Shown here one piece after another: positions 42,995-51,480 of a stretch of 64,000 bases of DNA; within the stretch, counting starts at the first letter, position 1; the number at the start of each line of letters is the position of its first letter. A program made the translations under genes and the position numbers. The DNA is from Nitrincola salilacus. Its GTDB lineage: Bacteria; Pseudomonadota; Gammaproteobacteria; Pseudomonadales; Balneatricaceae. The stretch covers positions 3,162,001 through 3,226,000 of the forward strand of contig NZ_CP176580.1 in NCBI RefSeq assembly GCF_046271865.1, read 5' to 3'. Under the pieces are notes generated by a model. It was not told the origin of the DNA. It worked only from the letters and a program-made list of their open reading frames with translations, and ran no database searches.

Positions 42995-44127
42995 TAGATT
43001 GATTGCCCAGCCGACCAGACCTGATCGATCTGCCAGTTAACGGGATCAACCAACACCAGATCAGCATCACCCCCTTCAACAACAACCCCCTTTCCGGTTA
43101 GCCCCAACGCTGTGGCTGGGTTTCGGGTGATGCATCCCAACGCCAGCTCAGGTGCAACCTGATAATCACGTATCGCAGCCACCATAGAGTTGAACTGACT
43201 GATCAGACGGCCTGGTGTGACTCCAATACACTCCCCCTGTTCGTTGAACAACGGCAGGCTGGCATTGGCATCCGAACTGAAAGTGAGTCGATCAGCCGCG
43301 ATACCCGCTTCCAGCGCTAATGCCAGCGCCTGTTCAGCCGGAATATCTCCTTCCGCAATCAGTTCGGGAGTCGAGCTGGAGGTGAAGTCGATATAGCCAC
43401 CATCACGGACAAACGCGAAACCCGTCTGCAGTAGGTCAAGATTACGATTCATATGGGTCGGAACAAAGTAATTCAGATGGAAATCTGATTCCGCCACCGC
43501 CTGCCTGATCACATCCAACTGATCGCTGCCGGCACCGATATGGCAGAACACAACGCCCTTTTTGCCCGCCAGCAATGCCCCTAACCGGGTTTCGGCTGCC
43601 AGAGTAATCAGTTGCCGCGGTGTGATATAGGAGCCACGATTATCCGCCAGCGCCACTTCACCCACCCCGATGATCTCGGGAATATACAGAAGGTCAGTCT
43701 GTACCGAACCGGTCAGCGTCGTTGCCGGATAGTGATAGGAGCCGGAGTAAAACCAGGTGTTCAGACCGTAGCTCGCCAGCTCTCGGGCTTTGCCCAACAG
43801 GTTCGCCAGGCTGCGTGTGATGGAGTCAGTCCCCAGCGCTCCGATCATGGAGGTAACACCGGAGCACACAGCCTCCTGTGGGTCCAGCTCCAGCGTACGA
43901 TTCTGAAAACCACCTTCGCCTCCGCCACCGCAGAAGTGCACCAATCCATCAACAAATCCTGGAGTTAACCAGCGTCCGGATGCATCTATCACCGGTACCG
44001 ATGACCAGTCAGACAGATCATCTTGCTCACGCAGGATTTTCCAGATCCGATTACCGGCCAGCAGAAGGTGACATATGCCCTGGTCATCGGGCGTAAACAG
44101 TCGTGCATGTTTTATCAGGGTCAGCAT
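42982..44127 (-). CDS. Isoaspartyl-dipeptidase homologue with altered metal site
   Basis: A 381-residue amidohydrolase resembling beta-aspartyl dipeptidase IadA: GGGGEGG, LGTDSITR, ADNRGSYITP, PTHMNRN and SSDANAS all match the family. However, the N-terminal HxH metal motif reads GLVHF, so the first His is Leu62; and where IadA has its carboxylated Lys (GVKCAIS) this protein reads GVGEVAL, with Glu157. His196, His225 and Asp286 remain. A mononuclear site or a changed reaction is likely. A substitution of Lys by Glu occurs in other amidohydrolases. The reading frame is intact, so it is not a pseudogene by sequence. Confidence 0.8.
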   Translation of the reverse strand: MLTLIKHARLFTPDDQGICHLLLAGNRIWKILREQDDLSDWSSVPVIDASGRWLTPGFVDGLVHFCGGGGEGGFQNRTLELDPQEAVCSGVTSMIGALGTDSITRSLANLLGKARELASYGLNTWFYSGSYHYPATTLTGSVQTDLLYIPEIIGVGEVALADNRGSYITPRQLITLAAETRLGALLAGKKGVVFCHIGAGSDQLDVIRQAVAESDFHLNYFVPTHMNRNLDLLQTGFAFVRDGGYIDFTSSSTPELIAEGDIPAEQALALALEAGIAADRLTFSSDANASLPLFNEQGECIGVTPGRLISQFNSMVAAIRDYQVAPELALGCITRNPATALGLTGKGVVVEGGDADLVLVDPVNWQIDQVWSAGQSIYQRT

Positions 44128-44151
44128 GATGATCTCGTTCTTATTCTTTGA

Positions 44152-44199
44152 ACTGTCTATTTCTGGGTACTGTCTATTTCTGGATACTGTCTATTGGGT
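44152..44199. repeat. Tandem 17-bp repeat, about 2.8 copies
   Basis: Units ACTGTCTATTTCTGGGT (44152), ACTGTCTATTTCTGGAT (44169) and a partial ACTGTCTATTGGGT (44186). The last copy overlaps the 3' end and stop codon of the EamA transporter gene; the array fills the gap to the dipeptidase homologue's start. Confidence 0.75.
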
Positions 44200-45087
44200 T
44201 CTGACAGGTGTGCGCCGGATGCCCTGAGCAATCGCAATGCCCGAAAGGATCATGATCAAGGCAATAATCTTGTTCAGGCCAGCCGGTTCGTTCAGCAACA
44301 GAACGCCGGCCGCAAAGGCTATCACAGGAATGATGTAGTTGATAATGGCCAGAAAACCGGGACCGCGTCGGGCAATGATCAGGAAGAACACCCAGGTGGC
44401 AAGCCCCGTCGAGAACACACCCAGCGCCGTAACCGCCAGAGCCGCCTGAAGTGTGACGTCCAACTCCCAGGGACGATCCAGCAACAGCGCAATCGGCAAC
44501 ACCATAATGCTTCCCATCAGCAGGGTACCGGCACCAGCGACCACAACGTTGATACGCGGCAAACGCTTGGCGTAGATGCTGTTGATCGCATAGCAGCTGG
44601 TCGCCAGCAGTATCGCCATCTGGGCGATGATCGTCGTCCCACCCAACCCAGACAGCGCCTCACCGCCCACCAGCACCACTACCCCCAGAAAACCCAGCAC
44701 AAATCCGACCACACGATGCAGTGTCATGCGCTCGCCTGACACCAGAAAATGCGCCAGCAACATGGTCGTGATCGGCATCAATGCCATCAGAATACCGGCC
44801 AGACTGCTGGAGACCTGGGTCTGCCCCCAGGAGATCAGTGTAAAGGGCATCAGATTCCCGATCAGTGCCAACAGCGTGAAATAGCCCCACCAGCGTTTGT
44901 CTTCAGGGAAGGAAAGCCCCTGAATACGCATGATACCCAGCAACACGATGGCGCCTATGATCACCCGAATGGTGACCAGCGTCAGTGGCGGGATAGAACC
45001 CAGGGTCAGGGTAACCAGCAGAAAAGAGGAGCCCCACCCCAGCGACAGATAAGCGATCAGGGACCAATCTATGATTCTGGGATTCAC
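44191..45087 (-). CDS. DMT superfamily transporter, EamA type
   Basis: A 298-residue inner-membrane protein with ten predicted helices arranged as two EamA repeats (first repeat ending near FLGVVVLVGGEALSGLGG). N-terminal WGSSFLLVTLTLGSIPP is characteristic. Such proteins export amino acids, nucleosides or other metabolites, and the substrate cannot be told from sequence. It starts 27 bases after the M18 aminopeptidase stop and is likely co-transcribed with it. Confidence 0.88.
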   Translation of the reverse strand: MNPRIIDWSLIAYLSLGWGSSFLLVTLTLGSIPPLTLVTIRVIIGAIVLLGIMRIQGLSFPEDKRWWGYFTLLALIGNLMPFTLISWGQTQVSSSLAGILMALMPITTMLLAHFLVSGERMTLHRVVGFVLGFLGVVVLVGGEALSGLGGTTIIAQMAILLATSCYAINSIYAKRLPRINVVVAGAGTLLMGSIMVLPIALLLDRPWELDVTLQAALAVTALGVFSTGLATWVFFLIIARRGPGFLAIINYIIPVIAFAAGVLLLNEPAGLNKIIALIMILSGIAIAQGIRRTPVRTQ

Positions 45088-45114
45088 GGTTTGTCCTCAG
45101 GATGCCGGGGTTCG

Positions 45115-46404
45115 TCAGACCTGCTCAGTCTCATTAAAGCGCTTCAGCACCCGGTATAAGCGATGTGGATCATCAGCTCCCACCAGTTCACGGATCGAGT
45201 GCATCGCAAACTGCGGGATACCGATATCCACGGTTCTGATACCTGTTTCGGCGGCAGTCAGTGGCCCGATGGTACTGCCACAGCCCATATCCGTGCGCAC
45301 GACAAAGCTCTGCACCGGAATCTGCTCCTGCTGCGCCATATCACGAAAGCGTGCGCTGGTTTCGCTGTTACTGGCATAACGCTGGTTAGCGTTGATCTTG
45401 ATGACGGGACCACCATTGAGCAGTGGACCATGATTATCGTCATGGCGATCCGCGAAGTTGGGATGAATACCATGCGCGTTATCGGCAGAGATCATCAACG
45501 AACGTGCCTGAACCTGATAGGCATTTGCCTGCTGTGGCGTCACACGCTGCAGCCACTGCGTCAACATCGGACCCTGCGCACCACAGGCGCTGACACTGCC
45601 GACCTCTTCATGATCATTGCAGATCAACACCTGCCCGGGTCCTGCCGGAGAGTCGATCAGCGCCTGTAATCCAATAAAGCAGCTCAGCAGATTATCCAGT
45701 CTGGCAGAAGCCAGAAACTCCCGATTCAAACCGATCATTGAGGCGCCCTGACAGTCATACAGACTGATCTCGAAATCCAACACATCGGCAACATCATCAT
45801 AACCCTCATGCAACAAGCGTCCCTTAAGCAGGTTACGAAAATCCTGCTTACTGTCGGCTTGCCCCAGAATCGGGGGCAGATAGGTCTGCGCATTGATCGA
45901 GCGTGTATTATTGGCCTCTCTATCGAGATGAATCGCCAGACTCGGGATATAGGCCACCGCATCAGTGAAATCCACCAGACCACTTTTCAGCGTGCCATCC
46001 AACGCCCGATAACTGACGCGCCCGGCCATAGACAAATCACGATCAAACCAGGGGTTGAGCAATACTCCCCCGTATACTTCGACACCCAGTTGCAGGTAGC
46101 CTTTGCGATGGATTTCAGGCTGTGGCTTGACCTTGAGACAGGGAGAGTCTGTATGTGCGCCCACCATACGCCAGCCCGCTTCAACCCCGAACGCGGCTGT
46201 CGGCTCACGCCAGGCAAGAATCGATGAACCGTTTTTCAGCGTGAAATAAGCGCCACCGGGGCAGGTATTCCACAACGTATCTTCAGCCAGTTCTTCAAAT
46301 CCGGCGTTACGCAGCAACTCACTCATTGTGGCAACAGCATGAAAGGGAGTCGGTGATGCATTCAGGAAGCTGATCAGCGCCTGATTGAATTGATCTTTGT
46401 GCAC
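45115..46404 (-). CDS. apeB: M18 family aminopeptidase
   Basis: A 429-residue cytoplasmic zinc aminopeptidase of family M18 (aspartyl aminopeptidase type), removing N-terminal residues from peptides. The metal-binding blocks are all present: VGAHTDSPCLKVKP, NDHEEVGSVSACGAQGP and DMGCGSTIGP. NPWFDRDLSMAGRV is also typical. It lies upstream of an EamA exporter gene on the same strand. Confidence 0.92.
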   Translation of the reverse strand: MHKDQFNQALISFLNASPTPFHAVATMSELLRNAGFEELAEDTLWNTCPGGAYFTLKNGSSILAWREPTAAFGVEAGWRMVGAHTDSPCLKVKPQPEIHRKGYLQLGVEVYGGVLLNPWFDRDLSMAGRVSYRALDGTLKSGLVDFTDAVAYIPSLAIHLDREANNTRSINAQTYLPPILGQADSKQDFRNLLKGRLLHEGYDDVADVLDFEISLYDCQGASMIGLNREFLASARLDNLLSCFIGLQALIDSPAGPGQVLICNDHEEVGSVSACGAQGPMLTQWLQRVTPQQANAYQVQARSLMISADNAHGIHPNFADRHDDNHGPLLNGGPVIKINANQRYASNSETSARFRDMAQQEQIPVQSFVVRTDMGCGSTIGPLTAAETGIRTVDIGIPQFAMHSIRELVGADDPHRLYRVLKRFNETEQV

Positions 46405-46598
46405 AGGGAGAGTCTCCTCCTGTAAATGCTGTGTGGTACTTTGATTTATTTATCAGCTTATAGCTTTAATGAATGATACCCAAGGTAAATTTTACAACCC
46501 AGCGGCCGATAACTACACTGGCAGCTCTGATGCAACGGAACTTGCGTATATAACTGCATGTCATAGCCCTTGATGGAAGAATCAGGAATATATCTCAC

Positions 46599-48695
46599 AT
46601 GGCAATACACAATATGAAATCGGTATTTCTGAGCCTGGTCTTCACGTGCCTGCTGTTGACACAGACCACTGCTCTGGCAAAGCTCTCCCCGGAACCCGTT
46701 CATGAACAGGCGCTCCTGAACGTTCTTGCAGCGCTGCAACAGAGCCACTACACAGGCATGCAGCTTGATGAAGCACTGGCTTCAGACGCTCTGGATCGCT
46801 ATATACAAGATCTGGACCCGACTCGCAGCTACTTCTATGCAGACGATATCAATGAGTTCGAATCGTTTCGCCCCAATCTGATACAAGAACTGTATAGCGG
46901 CGACTCCACGACAGGATTTACCATCTACAACCTCTTCAAGACGCGTAACCTTGAGCGTCTGGACTATATGCTCGCACTACTGAACGATGAAACCCACATC
47001 TTTGATTTCACCGAAGAGGCTGTATTCGAATCAGATCGCAGCGAAGCCCCGTGGATCAGCTCTGAAGAGCAGATGAACGATCTCTGGAATAAAAGACTCA
47101 AGAGCGCCCTACTCAGCCTGAAACTCGCGGATCGCAGCATTGAAGAGTCCCGAGAAGTGCTGATCAAGCGTTACAAAAATCAGCGAAATCGCGTTGAGCA
47201 GATCAATAATGAAGATGTTTTCGAGCGCTACATTAACGCAGTCGCTCATGTTTTTGATCCTCACAGCCAGTATCTGTCACCACGCAGCCAGGAAAACTTC
47301 CAGATCAATATGAGTCTGTCTCTGGAAGGTATTGGTGCAGTCCTGCAAAGCGAAGATGAATATGTGAAGATAGTGCGTCTGGTGCCTGCGGGGCCTGCTG
47401 ACAAAACAGGTCAGTTGCGTGCAGCGGATACCATAGTAGGTGTGGGCCAGGATGAAGAGGGCCCGATTGAGGATGTCGTGGGCCAGCGACTGGATGATGT
47501 CGTGAAACTGATCCGCGGTCCTCGTGGCACAAAAGTGCGTCTTGAAGTCATCCCAGCTGATGCTGTGGACCGCTCCCAACGCCGGCTGGTTACCATCGTG
47601 CGTGAGCAGGTGAAGCTTGAAGAGCAATCAGCACAGAAACGAATTCTTGAACTCACCCGAGACAACCAGCCCTATCGCATTGGCGTGATAGAGATTCCAG
47701 CCTTCTATATCGATTTTGCAGCGATGCAATCAGGCGATCCAAACTATAAGAGCACAACCCGTGATGTCGAAAAACTGATCACGGAGCTCAAAGAGGAAGG
47801 GGTTGACGGAATGATTGTGGATCTGCGCAACAACGGTGGCGGTTCACTGCGTGAAGCCAACGAGTTGACTGGATTATTCATTTCCCGAGGCCCGACTGTG
47901 CAGATCAGAGACGCAAGTGGTCGCGTCGATATTCTGGGCGATTTCGACCCCAAAATTGCCTGGAGCGGCCCCTTGGCTGTTATTGTCAATCGTCTGAGTG
48001 CGTCCGCCTCCGAGATTTTTGCAGGGGCCATTCAGGATTATGATCGTGGACTGGTTCTGGGTAGTCGTACATTCGGTAAAGGAACCGTTCAAACGCTGCT
48101 GCCACTGGAACATGGTCAATTGAAACTGACCCACGCAAAGTTCTACCGCATATCCGGTGACAGCACTCAGCATAAAGGCATAGAGCCAAGCATCACCTTC
48201 CCTACCCTCTATGATGAAAAAGAGATAGGTGAGAGTGCACTGGAAGGCGCCCTGCCCTGGGATCAGGTCCATCCGGTTCGCTACGGGCGCTTTCCAAGCC
48301 TCAGTCTGATGATTGACGAGCTTATGAATCGTCATGAAACACGCACAAGAGAAGACCCTGATTTTCTGTTCATGAATGAGCAGGTGGCACGCATGAAAGA
48401 GATGAAGGATCAGACACATATTCCGCTGAATATGCCAGCACTGAAAAGTCAGCGTGAAGAGGCTGAACAGTGGCAGCTTGACACAGAAAACAGACGCCGG
48501 CTGGGCAAAGGGGAACAGGCAGTAGAGTCTCTTACAGAACTTGAAGAACTGTTACCTAAAGATAGTCAGGGGCGCACCATCAACCCTGAGTTCGAGTCAA
48601 TTCTCAGCGAGAGTGCACAGGTATTAGTGGACTACATTGATCTGATTGCACATCAGACTGTCGCTACAGAGAACAAGGCAGCCAACGGTAACTGA
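46599..48695 (+). CDS. prc: Tail-specific protease Prc (Tsp)
   Basis: A 698-residue periplasmic C-terminal-processing protease. It has a signal peptide (MKSVFLSLVFTCLLLTQTTALA), an N-terminal helical domain with DLDPTRSYFYADD, a PDZ domain (about residues 240-320, GIGAVLQSEDEYVKIVRLVP) and the S41 catalytic core. The catalytic Ser lies in LSASASEIFAGAI (about 467) and the Lys in GSRTFGKGTVQTL (about 494). It degrades or trims envelope proteins and peptidoglycan hydrolases. The following membrane-protein gene starts two bases after its stop codon. Confidence 0.93.
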   Translation: MAIHNMKSVFLSLVFTCLLLTQTTALAKLSPEPVHEQALLNVLAALQQSHYTGMQLDEALASDALDRYIQDLDPTRSYFYADDINEFESFRPNLIQELYSGDSTTGFTIYNLFKTRNLERLDYMLALLNDETHIFDFTEEAVFESDRSEAPWISSEEQMNDLWNKRLKSALLSLKLADRSIEESREVLIKRYKNQRNRVEQINNEDVFERYINAVAHVFDPHSQYLSPRSQENFQINMSLSLEGIGAVLQSEDEYVKIVRLVPAGPADKTGQLRAADTIVGVGQDEEGPIEDVVGQRLDDVVKLIRGPRGTKVRLEVIPADAVDRSQRRLVTIVREQVKLEEQSAQKRILELTRDNQPYRIGVIEIPAFYIDFAAMQSGDPNYKSTTRDVEKLITELKEEGVDGMIVDLRNNGGGSLREANELTGLFISRGPTVQIRDASGRVDILGDFDPKIAWSGPLAVIVNRLSASASEIFAGAIQDYDRGLVLGSRTFGKGTVQTLLPLEHGQLKLTHAKFYRISGDSTQHKGIEPSITFPTLYDEKEIGESALEGALPWDQVHPVRYGRFPSLSLMIDELMNRHETRTREDPDFLFMNEQVARMKEMKDQTHIPLNMPALKSQREEAEQWQLDTENRRRLGKGEQAVESLTELEELLPKDSQGRTINPEFESILSESAQVLVDYIDLIAHQTVATENKAANGN

Positions 48696-48696
48696 T

Positions 48697-49470
48697 ATGC
48701 AGATAAGTGCCAAAAAACTTATTCTGATTATTGGCCTGCCCCTGCTGGTGCTGGGGATAGGTGCCGCTGGCTTTTTTGTAGCACAGTTACTGGCTGGACA
48801 ACAGGGCGTGAACAGAGAACGACTTGAGCAGTTCGGCATTCACTTCGCCAACGAGAACCCCAATGAGGTGACTGTCGGAGTCATGGGGCAAACGCAGCTC
48901 CCCCCCACGTTTGGTGAAGAAAAGCTGTCACCCGGTGAGCGCGTTATCCGAACCCTGGTTCAGGAACGAGAGAACCTTCTGGCCGAGAAACAATCACTCC
49001 ACCGCCATATCGAAACATTGGAAGAGCGCATCCGATCTCTAGAGGCGGATCGCGAGTTCTACAGCCACTTCATTCCCGAAACCTTCGGTGAAGAGCTTGA
49101 TAGAGTCGAAAATTTTCTGAATGAGTTCCTTAACAATCGCGCAGAAGCCGAACGGTTCGGCAGCCTGAGAAAGCAGGTCATGGCAGCTGCAGGACGTATG
49201 GAGTATAAGCGCTTCGTTGAAGCAAACCGGCTGATACTGGACAGACCGCAACGCGAACATATCGTGCACGAGTACCTGACCGGATTCGTTTTTTGTGTCG
49301 GGAATGCAATACAACTCGCAGCCAACTCCATTCAGGAAGAGCGAGAAATTCTCTCGTACTTCCATCACCCCGAAGAAGCAGTACTATCTGATGCCCTGAG
49401 AGGCGATCTGGATACGGTGCTGACTCCTTGCCAGTTGACCGTCAGACAGCAGTTGCAAGCATCGCTCTGA
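48697..49470 (+). CDS. Membrane-anchored coiled-coil protein coupled to prc
   Basis: A 257-residue protein with one N-terminal transmembrane helix (about residues 8-31) and a predicted coiled coil (about 93-126, LVQERENLLAEKQSLHRHIE). The remainder is helical and unassigned. I recognise no named family. The ATG at 48697 is one base past the prc stop codon, so translation is coupled. The open frame upstream overlaps prc and is not used. The topology (short inside, long periplasmic part) and the coupling suggest a partner or adaptor of Prc, which is inference. Confidence 0.7.
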   Translation: MQISAKKLILIIGLPLLVLGIGAAGFFVAQLLAGQQGVNRERLEQFGIHFANENPNEVTVGVMGQTQLPPTFGEEKLSPGERVIRTLVQERENLLAEKQSLHRHIETLEERIRSLEADREFYSHFIPETFGEELDRVENFLNEFLNNRAEAERFGSLRKQVMAAAGRMEYKRFVEANRLILDRPQREHIVHEYLTGFVFCVGNAIQLAANSIQEEREILSYFHHPEEAVLSDALRGDLDTVLTPCQLTVRQQLQASL

Positions 49471-49521
49471 GCAGCCATCGCTTTTTCTGATTAAACACTG
49501 TCATCCCTTGCGTATTTTCTG

Positions 49522-49645
49522 TATAATTTGTCATCTTTTTTGTAGCTCCGTCATCCTACAACGCCAGCGCGATGACCATGGCTGCAACCTGCGATAACCG
49601 ACCCTGCATGGCTGGCACTGCAGGCTGAAAAACCGCTTCGGCGGT
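49522..49645 (+). promoter_or_regulatory. rpsA promoter and structured leader
   Basis: A perfect -10 hexamer TATAAT lies at 49522-49527 with a weak CTGTCA about 18 bases upstream. The leader of about 135 bases then holds CCTGCA (49603-49608) pairing with TGCAGG (49619-49624), and ACCGC-TTCG-GCGGT (49632-49645), a UUCG-capped hairpin just before the ribosome site. This fits the autoregulated leaders known for rpsA, though the structure differs from E. coli in detail. Confidence 0.55.
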
Positions 49646-49665
49646 AAATTATAGGACTTAACTAC

Positions 49666-51351
49666 ATGAGCGAAAGCTTTGCTGATCTGTTTGAAGAATC
49701 CCTGCTATCTCTGGATATGACCCCAGGCACACTGGTAACCGGTGAAGTTGTCGATATCGACAGCGACTGGGTTACCGTCAACGCTGGCCTCAAGTCAGAG
49801 GCAGTTATTCCACGTGCACAGTTCCTGAACGACGCCAATGAGCTTGAAATCAAAATCGGTGACAGTGTTAAAGTAGCACTGGAAGCGGTTGAAGATGGCT
49901 TCGGCGAAACCAAGCTGTCACGCGAGAAAGCCAAGCGTGCGGAAGCATGGGAAATTCTGCAGAGCAAGTTTGAAGCCGAAGAGACTGTCAAAGGCTTCAT
50001 TTCTGGCAAGGTCAAAGGCGGCTTTACCGTCAACATCAACAACATTCAGGGCTTCCTGCCAGGTTCACTGGTAGATGTTCGTCCGGTCCGTGATGTTGAT
50101 CACCTGGAAGGTAAAGAGCTTGAATTCAAACTGATCAAGCTGGATCCCAAGCGCAACAACATCGTTGTATCACGCCGTGCCGTGATGCAGGAAGCGAACA
50201 GCGTTCAGCGCGATGAACTGCTCGCAACCCTGGAAGAAGGCCAGGTTGTTAAAGGTTTCGTCAAGAACCTGACCAACTACGGTGCATTCATCGATCTGGG
50301 TGGTGTTGATGGCCTGCTGCATATCACTGACATGGCGTGGAAGCGTATCTCCCACCCAAGTGAAATGCTGAACCCTGGCGACGAAATCTCTGTCAAGATC
50401 ATCAAGTTCGACAAAGAATCCGGCCGCATCTCTCTGGGCCTGAAGCAGCTGTCCGAAGATCCATGGGAAGAGATCAAAAACCGTTACCCTGCTGGCAGCA
50501 AGGTCAACGCTCGTGTTACCAACCTGACTGATTACGGCTGCTTCGCATCTATCGAAGACGGCGTTGAAGGCCTGGTACACGTTTCTGAAATGTCCTGGAC
50601 TAACAAAAACATCCACCCATCCAAGATCGTTCAGATCGGTGATGAGGTAGAAGTGATGATCCTGGATGTTGATGAAGAGCGTCGTCGCATCTCCCTGGGT
50701 ATCAAACAGTGCAGCCAGAACCCTTGGGTTGGCTTCTCTGAGCAGTTCGCTACCAATGACAAAGTCAGCGGTACTATCAAGACCATCACCGATTTCGGTA
50801 TCTTCGTTGGTCTGGATAACGATCTTGACGGCCTGGTTCACATGTCCGATATCTCCTGGGAAATCGATCCTGAAACAGCACTGCGTCAGTACAAGAAAGG
50901 CGACCAGGTTGAAGCGGTCATCCTGTCTATCGACGCAGAAAAAGAGCGTATCTCTCTCGGCATCAAACAGCTGGAAAGCGATCCTTTCGCTGAATTCCTG
51001 GCTGCCAACGAGAAAGGCACTATCGTCAACGGTACTGTGAAGAGCGTTGAACCTAAAGCTGCCATCATTGAACTGGCTGAAGGTGTTGAAGCGAATCTGA
51101 AAGTTGCCGAGATCTCTGCTGATCGTCTGGAAGATGCCACCACCGCTCTGAAAGAGGGTGACAAGGTTGAAGCCAAGATCATCAACATTGATCGTCGTAA
51201 CCGCGTGATCAGCCTGTCGATCCGTGCTAAAGATGTTGCAGAAGAGAAAGCTGCCATCAGCGCCGTTCGTAACCAGGAAGTTGAAACTGCAGGTCCGACC
51301 ACTATCGGTGATCTGATCAAGCAGCAGATGGCTAACAGCCGCAACAACTGA
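49666..51351 (+). CDS. rpsA: 30S ribosomal protein S1
   Basis: A 561-residue ribosomal protein with six S1 RNA-binding domains, matching the gammaproteobacterial length of about 557-561. It binds mRNA and helps initiation. Repeats are evident as GYGAFIDLGGVDGLLHITDM-like blocks, for example DYGCFASIEDGVEGLVHVSE and DFGIFVGLDNDLDGLVHMSD. It begins SESFADLFEESL. Codon use is strongly biased toward highly expressed codons, unlike its neighbours. Its own promoter, leader and terminator surround it. The usual neighbours cmk and ihfB are absent here. Confidence 0.97.
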   Translation: MSESFADLFEESLLSLDMTPGTLVTGEVVDIDSDWVTVNAGLKSEAVIPRAQFLNDANELEIKIGDSVKVALEAVEDGFGETKLSREKAKRAEAWEILQSKFEAEETVKGFISGKVKGGFTVNINNIQGFLPGSLVDVRPVRDVDHLEGKELEFKLIKLDPKRNNIVVSRRAVMQEANSVQRDELLATLEEGQVVKGFVKNLTNYGAFIDLGGVDGLLHITDMAWKRISHPSEMLNPGDEISVKIIKFDKESGRISLGLKQLSEDPWEEIKNRYPAGSKVNARVTNLTDYGCFASIEDGVEGLVHVSEMSWTNKNIHPSKIVQIGDEVEVMILDVDEERRRISLGIKQCSQNPWVGFSEQFATNDKVSGTIKTITDFGIFVGLDNDLDGLVHMSDISWEIDPETALRQYKKGDQVEAVILSIDAEKERISLGIKQLESDPFAEFLAANEKGTIVNGTVKSVEPKAAIIELAEGVEANLKVAEISADRLEDATTALKEGDKVEAKIINIDRRNRVISLSIRAKDVAEEKAAISAVRNQEVETAGPTTIGDLIKQQMANSRNN

Positions 51352-51386
51352 TCCCTGCCCGGCTGAACACTTTCAGCTGCGACAAG

Positions 51387-51414
51387 AAAGGAGCACTTCG
51401 GTGCTCCTTTTTTT
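51387..51414 (+). terminator. Intrinsic terminator of rpsA
   Basis: AAAGGAGCAC pairs perfectly with GTGCTCCTTT over a TTCG tetraloop and continues into a T7 run, 35 bases after the rpsA stop codon. Confidence 0.95.
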
Positions 51415-51480
51415 ATGGGCAAGTTATGACGGACAAGGCTACACTGAAGCTATTCAGCCGCCTGAGCAATAAGCGTATAC

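Noticed and set aside
43600..44127. Tyrosine ammonia-lyase gene expected beside pcl
   Set aside because: The neighbouring gene is an amidohydrolase; no Ala-Ser-Gly MIO motif typical of ammonia-lyases was recognised in the proteins of the window.
44194..45159. Plus-strand frames over the EamA transporter
   Set aside because: Their Gln/His/Arg-rich translations are typical of antisense reading of a membrane-protein gene.
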